This document shows, in pieces, positions 47,866-55,960 of a stretch of DNA of 55,960 nt; the stretch's first letter is position 1, and each line of letters starts with the position of its first letter. The DNA is from Castellaniella sp. (GTDB lineage Bacteria; Pseudomonadota; Gammaproteobacteria; Burkholderiales; Burkholderiaceae_B), in contig JAHRWZ010000076.1 of NCBI GenBank assembly GCA_019104865.1, positions 1-55,960 of the forward strand. The letters are read 5' to 3'. The position numbers were made by a program, and so were the translations under genes. The notes under the pieces were generated by a model that saw only the letters and a program-made list of their open reading frames with translations, ran no database searches and had not been told where the DNA came from.

Positions 47866-48585
47866 TCAGCGCGCGACGGTGGCCCGGACGGTGCGCGTGG
47901 CAATGATCTTGTCGGATCCGTCCGCCAGGACCTGGACCGTCACCTGACGCAGGCGATAGGTCTTTGGCAGTTCCGCCTGACCCTGGATGACGATATAGCG
48001 CCCCATGTCCAGGCTTTGGGTGCCCAGGTCGACATAGGCCGTGTTGCCGTTGGGGTAGCTGCCGATGCCGATCAGCTTGACGTTGCCCTTCAGGTTGGCG
48101 ATATCGGTCTGGCCCTTGGCGGGTTCCTGGATCAGCAGCACCTGATAATGCAGGCCGTCCGGATGCACGCTCATGTCGGTGTAGCGGATGCCGGGCGAGG
48201 TGCCGCGCGGATCCGGCGGGATGGCGGCGAGCAGGCTGGCGACGCCTGATTCCATGTCGGCGGCGTGTTTGCGCAACTGCTCGACGCGGGTGCTTTCATC
48301 CTTTTGCGTTTCCTGGGCCTGTTTCAGATCCTGGTGCAGCGTCTTGGATTCATTGGACAGACGCTGGTTTTCCAGGCTGGCGGTGTTCAGGTCCATGCGC
48401 AGCTGCTCGGACTGCTCGACGGTCAGGCGCTGCGGGCCGTAGCTGCGCTGCAGGAACAGCACACCACCGGCACCCAGCACGACGCCGGTGATCAGCAGCA
48501 GCAGCCAGCGTGGGATGCCGCGGCTGCGCCGGGTATAGCCATACGGGGTGGGTTTGAAGGTCGGGCGGTTAGGGCCAAAAGACAT
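47866..48585 (-). CDS. Uncharacterised membrane-anchored coiled-coil protein (DUF6776-like)
   Basis: A 239-residue protein with a positively charged cytoplasmic start, one membrane helix at about residues 27-46, and a coiled coil at about residues 54-110 rich in Q, E and L. The C-terminal half (about 120-239) is a predicted beta-rich domain with segments such as LHYQVLLIQEPAKGQ and VDLGTQSLDMGRYIVIQGQAEL. The layout resembles the DUF6776 family, seen in Beta- and Gammaproteobacteria, whose role is unknown. It is transcribed on the minus strand, after a 156-nt gap from murU. A periplasmic scaffold is possible, but this is inference. Confidence 0.75.
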   Translation of the reverse strand: MSFGPNRPTFKPTPYGYTRRSRGIPRWLLLLITGVVLGAGGVLFLQRSYGPQRLTVEQSEQLRMDLNTASLENQRLSNESKTLHQDLKQAQETQKDESTRVEQLRKHAADMESGVASLLAAIPPDPRGTSPGIRYTDMSVHPDGLHYQVLLIQEPAKGQTDIANLKGNVKLIGIGSYPNGNTAYVDLGTQSLDMGRYIVIQGQAELPKTYRLRQVTVQVLADGSDKIIATRTVRATVAR

Positions 48586-48741
48586 GACGGAATTCCTGAA
48601 GCGGCTAGGAGCATGGTACCGAAACCCATTAGCATAAACGGTTTGCCGCTGCTGTCGCCGGATGGTCTACAGACGGTTGCGAATTGCCAGAACTGGACAG
48701 GTCGGGATCAGTGTCCGTGTTCGAGTGTAGCAGCCCGCTTA

Positions 48742-49452
48742 TCACGGGGCTGGGTGTGCGCCGTGCGGGTGGCGCAGCAGCTGGTCCAGCCTGCCCAGGC
48801 GCTCGGGCGTGCCGACATCCACCCAGCAGCCCGGGTGGCGCTCGCCGGTCACGGCCTGGTGGGTCATGGCCCGGCGCAGCAGCGGCGCCAGCGGGGCGGC
48901 GCGATCTGGATCCGTCCCGGTGAACAGCGACGGGCGGTACAGGCCGATCCCGGCAAAGGTCAGGGTAGGGGCGCCAGGTGGCGGCGGCGTCACGGTGCCG
49001 TCCGCCTGCCGTGTGAAATCGCCCTCGGGGTGGTGGGTGGGGTTGTCCACCAGCAGCAGGTGGGCCTGCGTCGTGTCGGCCAGATCCGCAGCCCAGTCAT
49101 GCGCCCGGGCCGGATCCCAGTCGCACCAGATATCCCCGTTGACGACCAGAAACGGCTGTTCCTGAAAAAAGGGCAGGGCGCGGGCGATCCCGCCGGCTGT
49201 CTCCAGGGCGGGCGATTCGGCCGAATAGCGCAGGCGCACGCCCCAGGCGCCGCCGTCGCCCAGCGCTGCCTCGATCCGATCGCCCAGCCAGGCATGATTG
49301 ATCAGGATGTCGGTGATGCCGGCATGGGCCAGCCGCCGCAGATGCCAGACGATGAGCGGCTGTCCGCCCACCGGCAACAGGGGTTTGGGGCAGTTGTCGG
49401 TCAGCGGGCGCATACGCTCGCCGCGCCCTGCGGCCAGGATCATGGCCCGCAT
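48742..49452 (-). CDS. murU: N-acetylmuramate alpha-1-phosphate uridylyltransferase MurU
   Basis: MurU makes UDP-MurNAc from MurNAc-1-phosphate and UTP in peptidoglycan recycling, bypassing MurA and MurB. The 236-residue protein starts MRAMILAAGRGERMRPLTDNCPKPLLPVGG, split here as the nucleotide-binding loop and the KPLLPV site; GDIWCD is the metal-binding aspartate region. The start shares one base with the stop of amgK (TGATG), so translation is coupled. This tandem pair next to lptD matches the arrangement in Pseudomonas. It could be read as a generic sugar nucleotidyltransferase, but the partner gene fixes the role well. Confidence 0.88.
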   Translation of the reverse strand: MRAMILAAGRGERMRPLTDNCPKPLLPVGGQPLIVWHLRRLAHAGITDILINHAWLGDRIEAALGDGGAWGVRLRYSAESPALETAGGIARALPFFQEQPFLVVNGDIWCDWDPARAHDWAADLADTTQAHLLLVDNPTHHPEGDFTRQADGTVTPPPPGAPTLTFAGIGLYRPSLFTGTDPDRAAPLAPLLRRAMTHQAVTGERHPGCWVDVGTPERLGRLDQLLRHPHGAHPAP

Positions 49453-50501
49453 CAGAAGGAATACCCCTGACGGGCGGAGACTTGCTCGACCTGGTCCAGC
49501 AGGCGCAGCAGCGGGTGAAACACGGTATAGCGCCCCGCGACCTGGCGCACGTAGGTCAGTACCCGGGGCATATGGTCCAGATAGTGATGTTTGCCGTCGC
49601 GATGCGACAGGCGGGCGAAGACGCCCAGGATCCGCAGGTTGCGCTGCAGGCCCATCCATTCGTATTCCAGATGGAATTGCGCGAAATCCGCCGGGACGGG
49701 CAGGCCCGCGGCGCGGGCATATTCCCAGTAGCGGATGGCCCAGTCCAGCTGCTGCGGTTCGTCCCAGGTGGTGCGGGCGTCCATCACCAGGGATGCGATG
49801 TCGTAGCTGAGCGGCCCCTGCAGCGCATCCTGAAAATCGATCACGCCGGGGATGAAGTCGGGCGCGCCTGTGCCGATCATGAGGTTAGGCGAATGGAAAT
49901 CGCGGTGGACGAAGACCTGTGGCTGGGCGCACGCTTGCCGGGCCAGCAGGGCGAAGATCCGCGTCAGCCTGGTTTGCGTGTCGGCATCCGGCGTGTGTTT
50001 GTGGTGGACCTGCAGATACCACTGCGGGAACAGATCCAGTTCCTGCAGCAGCCGGGCCTCGTCGTAGACCGGCAGCCCGTCGGCGGGGCATTGCTGCAGC
50101 GCGACCAGGGCCCGCAATGCGCCGCGCATGTGGTGCTGCAGGGCTGTTTCGTCCTGGCCCAGGCCGTCCCGGATGGCCTCGTAGAACGTCTGGTCGCCCA
50201 GGTCGCTGAGCAGCAGGAAGCCTTGGGACAGATCCTGCGCGTGGACGACCGGCACGCGCAGGCCGCCGTCGGACAGCCTCTGGGCGATCCGGACGAACGG
50301 CCCGCAGTCCTCGTGCGGCGGTGGAGCGTCCATCACGATCAGGGGGCCATCCGCGGTCTGAATACGGAAGTAGCGGCGGAAGCTGGCGTCGCCCGACACG
50401 GGGGTCAGCGAGGCGGGGTCCAGGCCCCGCGTGGCGGGCTGCTGGCGCAGCCAGTGATGCAGCGCCTCCAGGCGCGAATCCGGAAGTTCAGTGACGGTCA
50501 T
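49452..50501 (-). CDS. amgK: Anomeric MurNAc/GlcNAc kinase AmgK
   Basis: AmgK phosphorylates MurNAc (and GlcNAc) at C1, feeding MurU. The 349-residue protein has an aminoglycoside-phosphotransferase (APH) fold: SGDASFRRYFRI and LIVMDAPPPHEDC for the ATP-binding lobe, FVHRDFHSPNLMI for the catalytic loop, and GVIDFQDALQGPLSYD for the metal motif. I chose the ATG at 50501; a TTG at 50525 would overlap the divergent lptD region. It is translationally coupled to murU and divergent from lptD. The pair makes UDP-MurNAc without the fosfomycin-sensitive MurA step; that consequence is known for Pseudomonas and inferred here. Confidence 0.88.
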   Translation of the reverse strand: MTVTELPDSRLEALHHWLRQQPATRGLDPASLTPVSGDASFRRYFRIQTADGPLIVMDAPPPHEDCGPFVRIAQRLSDGGLRVPVVHAQDLSQGFLLLSDLGDQTFYEAIRDGLGQDETALQHHMRGALRALVALQQCPADGLPVYDEARLLQELDLFPQWYLQVHHKHTPDADTQTRLTRIFALLARQACAQPQVFVHRDFHSPNLMIGTGAPDFIPGVIDFQDALQGPLSYDIASLVMDARTTWDEPQQLDWAIRYWEYARAAGLPVPADFAQFHLEYEWMGLQRNLRILGVFARLSHRDGKHHYLDHMPRVLTYVRQVAGRYTVFHPLLRLLDQVEQVSARQGYSF

Positions 50502-50641
50502 GAGGGTGATCGGGGGAAATGACAAATGGCTGGTCGCGTACGCAGGGGGCGCGGCTTCTCTATAATACTGGGTCGCTGGTCGGTGTGGTGCGCGGATCGG
50601 CGGCTTTCTGTCACCATCCTGTTTTAGGGGACCCCGTCTTC

Positions 50642-53011
50642 GTGCATTGGATCAGCCGCATCCTCCTCCTGAGCGCCGCCTTGTCCGCGCCGGCGCTGGC
50701 TGTCGAACCCCCGGCCAAGGCCGAGGGGTTGCGCATGGTCGACGGTCTGCGTCTGCATCCGCGCCTGAAGGACGACGCCCTGCCGTCGTTTCTGATCGGC
50801 GATGACATGAACCGCGAGACGGGGGGGCGTGTGATCCTGCGGGGCAACGCTCAGGTGCGCAGGCTCGATGGCGTGGTGAAGGGCGACCGCATCGATTACG
50901 ACCAGGCGACGGGCGAGACCGACGTTCGCGGCAACGGGCTGCTGATGCGCGATGGCAATATCGTCGAAGGCCCTCGCCTGCGCTTTAACGTCCACACCAG
51001 CCAGGGCGTGGTCGAGGCGCCGCGATTCTGGCTGGGCGCCACGGGCGGCCAGGGCGAGGCCGTGCACGCCGACATCCTCAGCCGGCAGCACGTGCGTCTG
51101 AAGGACGTGCATTACACGGGCTGGAATGGGCCGGATCCGGCCTGGTACATCGATGCCAGCCGGGTGGATCTGTATTTTGATGAGCACGAAGGCGCGGCCC
51201 GCAACGGGGTCCTGCGCTTCAAGGGCGTTCCCATCCTGTATTCGCCGTACCTGACGTTTCCGTTGGGCCGGGAACGCAAGAGCGGCTTCCTGATACCGAC
51301 ATACGGCACGTCCAGCAACAGCGGCCTGGAAATCACCACGCCGTATTATCTGAATCTGGCCCCGAACTACGATGCCACGCTCTATCCGCGCTTTCTCGGC
51401 AAGCGCGGCCTGCTGATGGGAACCGAATTCCGGCACCTGGGGGAATCGTCGCATTCCGAGTTGTTCGGCACCTACATCATGCACGACCGTCAAACCGGGG
51501 ACGCGCGCTGGCTGTACTCGACGCAGCACACCGAAGATCTGGGCCATGGCGTGCAGCTCTATCTCGATGCGCGCCGGGTTTCGGACGACAATTATTTCCG
51601 CGATTTTTCGTCGTTCGGGCTGACCGACGCGGCGATCACCTACATGCCCAGCCAGGCGCTGCTCTCCTGGAGCAATGGCAGTCATTTCAGCGGATCGCTG
51701 CAGTTCTATAAATACCAGACTTTGCAGGACAGCACGGGGTCGTTCCTGGCGCCGCCCTACGACAAACTGCCGGAACTGTATTTCCGGGCCCAGCATTATG
51801 GCTGGAACGGGTTCGACGTGGTGTCGGACAATTACGCGACGCGTTTCATGGCGCCGATCTATCAGGGGGATGCCTTCCCGACTCTGTCCGGCAAACGCCT
51901 GATGCCCAATGGCACTCGCCTGACGTCCTATACCTCGATCTCGCGCCCCTTCGTGACCCCAGGCGCCTACCTGACACCGAAGATCGGCCTGCACATGAGC
52001 CAGTACCAGACAGACTGGTTCTATGGCGAAATCCAGGGCCTGCCACCCGAATTGCAGGGGCGCCCGCGCGTGCAGTCACGCGTGCTGCCGATTGCCTCGG
52101 TGGATACCGGCCTGACACTGGAACGCGATGCTTCGCTGTTCGGCAACGCGGCGATCCAGACGCTGGAGCCTCGCCTGTATTATCTGTACGTCCCTTACCG
52201 CGATCAGTCCGGTCTGCCGGTCTTCGATACCGGGATGGCCACTTTCAGCTATCAGCAGGCCTTCGACGAGAACATCTTCAGCGGTGGCTGGGACCGGATC
52301 GCCAATGCCAATCAGCTGACCACCGGGCTGACGACCCGCTGGCTGGATGCGGACACGGGCTTCGAGCGGCTGTCGCTGTCGGCGGCGCAGCGTTTCTATT
52401 TCACCGATCAACAGGTCACGCTGCCCAGCCAGACCCCGCGCAAGGCCACGGAATCGGATTATCTGATGGGGGCGAATGCCGCGCTGACCGACCGGTTCTC
52501 GGTGTATTTCGACGGCCAGTTCGATCATGACACCCTCAAGCGCAGCCGGCTCAGTTCCGGGGTGCGGTGGAGCCCCAAACGGCTGGCCACCATGTCGCTG
52601 TCCTATCGCTACGAGCGCGATCCCAATCTGTATACCGACCCCTATCAGACGCTGCCGCCGGGCACGACGCTGCAGTCGCGCGAGCAAATCAGCGTGACCA
52701 GCCAGTGGCCACTGACGCAGCGTTGGTTCGGCGTAGGCCGTTATGATTACTCCCTGACCGAAAAGCGCAGTACCCAGTCCATCGTGGGGCTCGAGTATCG
52801 TGGTGATGGCGGCTGGGCTGCCCGGGCCGTGCTGCAGCGCTATGCGGTATCGGCGCAGGTAACCAATACGGCGCTGTTCCTGCAGCTGGAACTCACCGGC
52901 CTGGGATCGCTGGGTACCGACCCCATGTCACTGCTGTCTGATCGGATCACGGGTTATCAATCCGTGACTCCTCCCACGCCTGAAAAAACCAATTTCGAGA
53001 GGTACGAATGA
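50642..53011 (+). CDS. lptD: LPS assembly outer membrane protein LptD
   Basis: LptD is the beta-barrel that inserts LPS into the outer leaflet, with LptE as its plug. The 789-residue protein starts at a GTG with a signal peptide (VHWISRILLLSAALSAPALA) and cleavage near residue 21. An LptA-like jellyroll domain follows (about residues 55-170: VILRGNAQVRRLDG, GDRIDYDQATGETDVRGNG), then the LptD barrel with YSPYLTFPLGRERKSGFL and many aromatic strand ends. AGGGGA lies about 10 nt upstream of the GTG. The open frame before it is not conserved and overlaps the amgK promoter side. It overlaps surA by 4 nt. Confidence 0.93.
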   Translation: MHWISRILLLSAALSAPALAVEPPAKAEGLRMVDGLRLHPRLKDDALPSFLIGDDMNRETGGRVILRGNAQVRRLDGVVKGDRIDYDQATGETDVRGNGLLMRDGNIVEGPRLRFNVHTSQGVVEAPRFWLGATGGQGEAVHADILSRQHVRLKDVHYTGWNGPDPAWYIDASRVDLYFDEHEGAARNGVLRFKGVPILYSPYLTFPLGRERKSGFLIPTYGTSSNSGLEITTPYYLNLAPNYDATLYPRFLGKRGLLMGTEFRHLGESSHSELFGTYIMHDRQTGDARWLYSTQHTEDLGHGVQLYLDARRVSDDNYFRDFSSFGLTDAAITYMPSQALLSWSNGSHFSGSLQFYKYQTLQDSTGSFLAPPYDKLPELYFRAQHYGWNGFDVVSDNYATRFMAPIYQGDAFPTLSGKRLMPNGTRLTSYTSISRPFVTPGAYLTPKIGLHMSQYQTDWFYGEIQGLPPELQGRPRVQSRVLPIASVDTGLTLERDASLFGNAAIQTLEPRLYYLYVPYRDQSGLPVFDTGMATFSYQQAFDENIFSGGWDRIANANQLTTGLTTRWLDADTGFERLSLSAAQRFYFTDQQVTLPSQTPRKATESDYLMGANAALTDRFSVYFDGQFDHDTLKRSRLSSGVRWSPKRLATMSLSYRYERDPNLYTDPYQTLPPGTTLQSREQISVTSQWPLTQRWFGVGRYDYSLTEKRSTQSIVGLEYRGDGGWAARAVLQRYAVSAQVTNTALFLQLELTGLGSLGTDPMSLLSDRITGYQSVTPPTPEKTNFERYE

Positions 53012-54522
53012 TGTCCGGCTTGCGTCATCCCGCCTATGTGCTTTCCCTGGCCGTGGCGCTGGGCGGCAGCGCGTTGGTACCCGCTCATGCGGCCAAGACG
53101 TCCCCCCGCCATGTGGCGCCCGCCTCGCAGGCGGCGCCCACGGAACAGTTCGTGGACGGGATCGCCGCCATCGTCAACAAGCAGGTCATCACGCTGGGGC
53201 AGCTGTCTGAAAAGGCCGCCCAGGTCCGCGGTCAGATGCAGCAGCAGCGCATCCCGGTGCCCGAGGATGCCGTGTTGCGGCGTCAGGTGCTGCAGCAGAT
53301 GATCAACTCGGCCTTGCAGGACCAGGAAGCCCAGAAGGTCGGCATCAAGATATCCGATGCCCAGCTGGATCAGGCCATCGGGTCGGTGGCCCAGCGTAAC
53401 CGGATCAGCGTCGATCAGCTCAAGCGGGAAGTCCTGGCCAGCGGCCTGAGCTGGGATCAGTACCGGTCGGAACTGCGTTCCCAGGTCCAGGACGATGCCC
53501 TGCGCCGGCGCTTCGTCGAGGATCGCATCACGATCAGCGACAGCGACGTGGACGCGTTCCTTCAGTCCCATGCGGACATGCCGGTGGGGCCGGCTGCCGG
53601 CGCGCCGGCGCAGCCCGAGGCCGCGCCCGAACCCGCCCCCGTGCCGACGGGACCCGAACTGGTCGAGCTGGCCCAGATCCTGGTTGAAGTCCCCGACTAC
53701 GCGGCCAGCTCCGTCGTGGCGGAAAAGCGCAAGCAGGCCGAGACGATCCTGCGCAAGCTGAAATCCGGCGGGAATTTCGCCGGGCTGGCGGCGGCGTCGT
53801 CGAACGGCCCCCAGGCCCTGCAGGGCGGCGACATGGGGATCCGGCCGCTGAAGGACTGGCCGGATCTGTTCGTGCGCGCGATTTCCGATGTGCCGGCGGG
53901 CGGGATCAGCGGCATCATCCAGAGCGGCCGGGGTTTCCACATCCTGAAGGTGGTGCGGCGCGGATACGCGCAGCGGCCCGCCCCGAAAAAGGCATCCGCA
54001 CCCCAACCGACGCCGACACCCACGCCGGCCAGACAGCCGGCGGCCGCTTCCGGCCCCATGATGGTCACGCAGACGCACGCCCGCCACATCCTGATCAAGA
54101 CCTCCAAGGTCATGAGTGACGACAAGGCGCGCGGGATTCTCAGCGGCCTGCGCACCCGCATCGAGCACGGCGAATCCTTTGCGGAACTCGCCAAGCGCTA
54201 TTCCCAGGATGCCTCCGCCCCGCAGGGTGGCGACCTGGGTTGGGTAAATCCCGGGGATACCGTGCCGGCCTTCGAGCAGGCCATGAACGCGCTGCAGCCC
54301 GACCAGGTCAGCGAACCCGTCAAATCGCCTTTTGGCTGGCATCTGATCCAGGTCGAAGGCCGCCGCACGAAAAACATGGAACAGGAATTCCGCCGCATGC
54401 AGGCGCGCCGCGAACTGATGGAGCGCCGGATCGGCCCTGCCTACGAGGACTGGCTGGATCAACTGCGCAGCCAAGCCTATATCGACAACCGGCTGGAACA
54501 CACCCGCTCGGGCACGCAATAA
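53008..54522 (+). CDS. surA: Periplasmic chaperone and peptidyl-prolyl isomerase SurA
   Basis: SurA escorts outer membrane proteins such as LptD to the Bam complex. The 504-residue protein has a Sec signal peptide (cleavage after AHA near residue 28), an N-terminal chaperone domain beginning [15 protein letters not shown], and two parvulin domains: the first at about residues 210-315 ([11 protein letters not shown] start, [16 protein letters not shown]) and the second at about 345-450 (ARHILIKTS start, [19 protein letters not shown]). Pro/Ala-rich linkers lie around residues 195-210 and 328-345. The protein is longer than E. coli SurA (428), mostly from the linkers. It overlaps lptD by 4 nt and is 5 nt before rsmA. 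Confidence 0.95.
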   Translation: MMSGLRHPAYVLSLAVALGGSALVPAHAAKTSPRHVAPASQAAPTEQFVDGIAAIVNKQVITLGQLSEKAAQVRGQMQQQRIPVPEDAVLRRQVLQQMINSALQDQEAQKVGIKISDAQLDQAIGSVAQRNRISVDQLKREVLASGLSWDQYRSELRSQVQDDALRRRFVEDRITISDSDVDAFLQSHADMPVGPAAGAPAQPEAAPEPAPVPTGPELVELAQILVEVPDYAASSVVAEKRKQAETILRKLKSGGNFAGLAAASSNGPQALQGGDMGIRPLKDWPDLFVRAISDVPAGGISGIIQSGRGFHILKVVRRGYAQRPAPKKASAPQPTPTPTPARQPAAASGPMMVTQTHARHILIKTSKVMSDDKARGILSGLRTRIEHGESFAELAKRYSQDASAPQGGDLGWVNPGDTVPAFEQAMNALQPDQVSEPVKSPFGWHLIQVEGRRTKNMEQEFRRMQARRELMERRIGPAYEDWLDQLRSQAYIDNRLEHTRSGTQ

Positions 54523-54527
54523 GCACG

Positions 54528-55331
54528 ATGGCTCACCAGGCACGCAAACGCTTCGGGCAGCATTTTCTTCACGACGAATCGGTCGTGGATGCCATCGTGC
54601 GTGCCATCGACCCCCAGGCCGACGATCTGATGATCGAGATCGGCCCGGGCCTGTCGGCCCTGACAGCACCACTGTTGCACCATCTGAAGCAGCTGACGGC
54701 GGTCGAACTGGACCGGGATCTGGCGCGGCGTCTGCGCGCCACCTGGACCGAGGATCGTCTGCGGGTGGTCGAGGCCGACGCGTTGACGGTGGATTTTGCG
54801 GCGATCCTGCCCGATCCCGCCGAAACGCGTCTGCGCATCGTCGGCAATCTGCCCTACAACATTTCCACCCCGCTGCTGTTTCATCTGATGCGCTGGGCCG
54901 ATCAGATCCGGGATCAGCATTTCATGCTGCAGCGTGAAGTCATCGATCGTATGGTGGCGCGGCCGGGCGACAGCCAGTATGGTCGTCTGTCCGTCACGCT
55001 GCAGGCGCGCTATCGCATGACGCATCTGTTCGACGTGCCGCCCGCCGCTTTCGACCCGCCTCCCAAGGTCATGTCGGCTATCGTGCGCATGCGTCCGCTG
55101 GCAGCGGGGTCGTTTCGTCAGCCCCGCGACCCGGCAGTGTTCGATCAACTGGTGTCGCGGGTGTTCGAGCATCGCCGCAAGATGATACGCGGCAGCCTGG
55201 GTGCCTGGACCGATCGTCTGGATTGGGACGTCCTGGGCATCGCACCCACGGCGCGTCCGCAGGAACTGTCGGTCGGGCAGTTCATGGATCTTGCCGATGC
55301 GCTGGTGGCGTCCGGGGTGACGGCGCGCTAG
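54528..55331 (+). CDS. rsmA: 16S rRNA dimethyladenosine transferase RsmA (KsgA)
   Basis: RsmA dimethylates A1518 and A1519 near the 3' end of 16S rRNA during late 30S assembly. The 267-residue protein starts [15 protein letters not shown], the family start, with SAM-binding [16 protein letters not shown], a VELDRDLA acidic loop, the NLPYNIS catalytic motif, and [10 protein letters not shown]. The C-terminal helical domain ends normally. In E. coli pdxA lies between surA and rsmA; here it is missing and the genes are adjacent. Convergent with gloA. A nested inverted repeat (GCCGTCAC 55331-55338 with GTGACGGC 55362-55369) follows the stop. Confidence 0.97.
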   Translation: MAHQARKRFGQHFLHDESVVDAIVRAIDPQADDLMIEIGPGLSALTAPLLHHLKQLTAVELDRDLARRLRATWTEDRLRVVEADALTVDFAAILPDPAETRLRIVGNLPYNISTPLLFHLMRWADQIRDQHFMLQREVIDRMVARPGDSQYGRLSVTLQARYRMTHLFDVPPAAFDPPPKVMSAIVRMRPLAAGSFRQPRDPAVFDQLVSRVFEHRRKMIRGSLGAWTDRLDWDVLGIAPTARPQELSVGQFMDLADALVASGVTAR

Positions 55332-55369
55332 CCGTCACTGTGCTGGAGGCGGGCGCCCGTGGTGACGGC
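55331..55369. terminator. Inverted repeat between convergent rsmA and gloA
   Basis: GCCGTCAC at 55331-55338 pairs with GTGACGGC at 55362-55369, and GGGCGCCC at 55351-55358 is a palindrome inside the loop. It has no T-run. A bidirectional terminator is inferred from position. Confidence 0.45.
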
Positions 55370-55383
55370 GTCCGGACGGCCGA

Positions 55384-55779
55384 TCAATCCTGGCGTCCAC
55401 CGTGCTGAATGAGTTCGATCTTGTAGCCGTCGGGGTCCTGCACAAAGGCGATGACCGTGGTGCCGTGTTTCATCGGGCCTGCCTCGCGCACGACCAGCCC
55501 GCCCCGTGTCTTGATGGTGGCGCAGGTGTCGTAGGCGTCTTCGACCTCGATGGCAATGTGACCATAGCCGTCCCCGATATCGTATTTTTCCGTGTCCCAG
55601 TTATGGGTCAGTTCGATGACCGCGCCCTCGGCTTCGTCCTGGTAGCCGACGAAGGCCAGCGTGAAGCGCCCTTCGGGATAGTCCTTGCGACGCAACAGCT
55701 TCATGCCCAGGACGTCCGTGTAGAACATCAGGGAACGGTCCAGGTTGCCGACGCGCAGCATGGTGTGAAGTAATCGCAT
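55384..55779 (-). CDS. gloA: Lactoylglutathione lyase (glyoxalase I)
   Basis: GloA converts the hemithioacetal of methylglyoxal and glutathione to S-lactoylglutathione. The 131-residue protein starts [31 protein letters not shown], split as first metal-binding His (HTMLRV) and the FYTDVLGM motif. The other metal ligands lie in [17 protein letters not shown] and [11 protein letters not shown]. The lack of long insertions indicates the nickel-type (short) enzyme. The start at 55779 follows AAGGATCC on the coding strand; the open frame before it is not conserved. It lies 79 nt after the stop of a further minus-strand gene at the edge. Confidence 0.96.
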   Translation of the reverse strand: MRLLHTMLRVGNLDRSLMFYTDVLGMKLLRRKDYPEGRFTLAFVGYQDEAEGAVIELTHNWDTEKYDIGDGYGHIAIEVEDAYDTCATIKTRGGLVVREAGPMKHGTTVIAFVQDPDGYKIELIQHGGRQD

Positions 55780-55858
55780 GGTGGGATCCTTGGGTGAGTG
55801 ATCCATCCATGATACGCAAATACGGCTGCGATCGTCTTGTCCGGCCCCCGGACGGGCG

Positions 55859-55960
55859 TCAGAACAGCGGCAGAGTCGCCGGGTGATGCCGGGCCAGCGC
55901 ATCCCGGGCCTGTTTGAAGTCCGGATACAGTCGGTCCACCTCGCGCCAGAAGGCCGGGCT
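55859..55960 (-). CDS. Partial gene, C-terminus of a probable YgjP/SprT-type metal-dependent hydrolase
   Basis: The last 33 codons of a minus-strand gene that runs off the right edge. The translated end, [20 protein letters not shown] followed by [13 protein letters not shown], resembles the C-terminus of YgjP-type (DUF45/M48-like) zinc peptidases, where an H-S-P-x-F-W segment follows the metal site. The catalytic HExxH part is outside the window, so activity cannot be judged. The stop is at 55859-55861. The start codon and any promoter lie beyond the edge. Confidence 0.55.
   Translation of the reverse strand, partial: SPAFWREVDRLYPDFKQARDALARHHPATLPLF

Noticed and set aside
48265..49470. 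401-residue plus-strand open frame over the coiled-coil gene and murU
   Set aside because: An antisense shadow; both minus-strand genes have clear start signals and domain patterns.

Overview
The window is a GC-rich, gene-dense stretch of a betaproteobacterial chromosome. The best fit is the order Burkholderiales, family Alcaligenaceae (the Bordetella/Achromobacter/Castellaniella side). This rests on the fused murE-murF gene inside a complete division and cell wall (dcw) cluster, the betaproteobacterial form of RNase P RNA, the lptD-surA-rsmA block and the dciA-M23-secA block. The genus cannot be fixed from the sequence alone. Nearly everything is core genome; there is no insertion sequence, prophage, CRISPR array or plasmid gene.

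Layout. 1-150: 3' end of a 5S rRNA with its terminator, so an rRNA operon lies to the left. 228-4154: a small membrane protein, a SWIB-domain protein, pyrC, and the ABC-F ATPase uup on the minus strand. 4232-4636: the RNase P RNA gene rnpB, followed by a tandem pair of 83-bp intergenic repeats. 4978-10243: a branched-chain amino acid ABC transporter (livG, livF, livH, livM) with a convergent gene for a Tat-exported binding protein. 10606-28651: MraZ operator boxes and then the dcw cluster mraZ-rsmH-ftsL-ftsI-murEF-mraY-murD-ftsW-murG-murC-ddlB-ftsQ-ftsA-ftsZ-lpxC, most genes overlapping by 4 nt. 28677-33036: dciA (minus), an M23 peptidase and secA. 33212-37224: a minus-strand group of suhB-type phosphatase, M20 amidohydrolase, YciA-type thioesterase and mgtE. 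37321-42301: mnmC, a divergent GH31-like protein and a metallophosphoesterase. 42375-42450: tRNA-Lys(TTT). 42833-47858: a methionine importer (metN, metI, metQ) and a glutamine-type importer (glnH, glnP, glnQ). 47866-55779: a coiled-coil membrane protein, the murU-amgK recycling pair on the minus strand divergent from lptD-surA-rsmA, then gloA. The right edge cuts a minus-strand gene that looks like the C-terminus of a YgjP/SprT-type metal-dependent hydrolase.

Functionally, the window is dominated by envelope growth. The dcw cluster makes lipid II and the divisome, and lpxC commits to lipid A. secA exports the envelope proteins, surA folds outer membrane proteins, and lptD delivers LPS. amgK and murU salvage MurNAc back to UDP-MurNAc, the substrate of MurC. 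Three complete ABC importers supply amino acids. The less ordinary signals are a GH31-like enzyme with a decayed substrate pocket, two AT-rich inverted repeats in the leader of metN, a four-box MraZ operator, and the tandem repeat downstream of rnpB. I did not find a clearly new multi-gene system.
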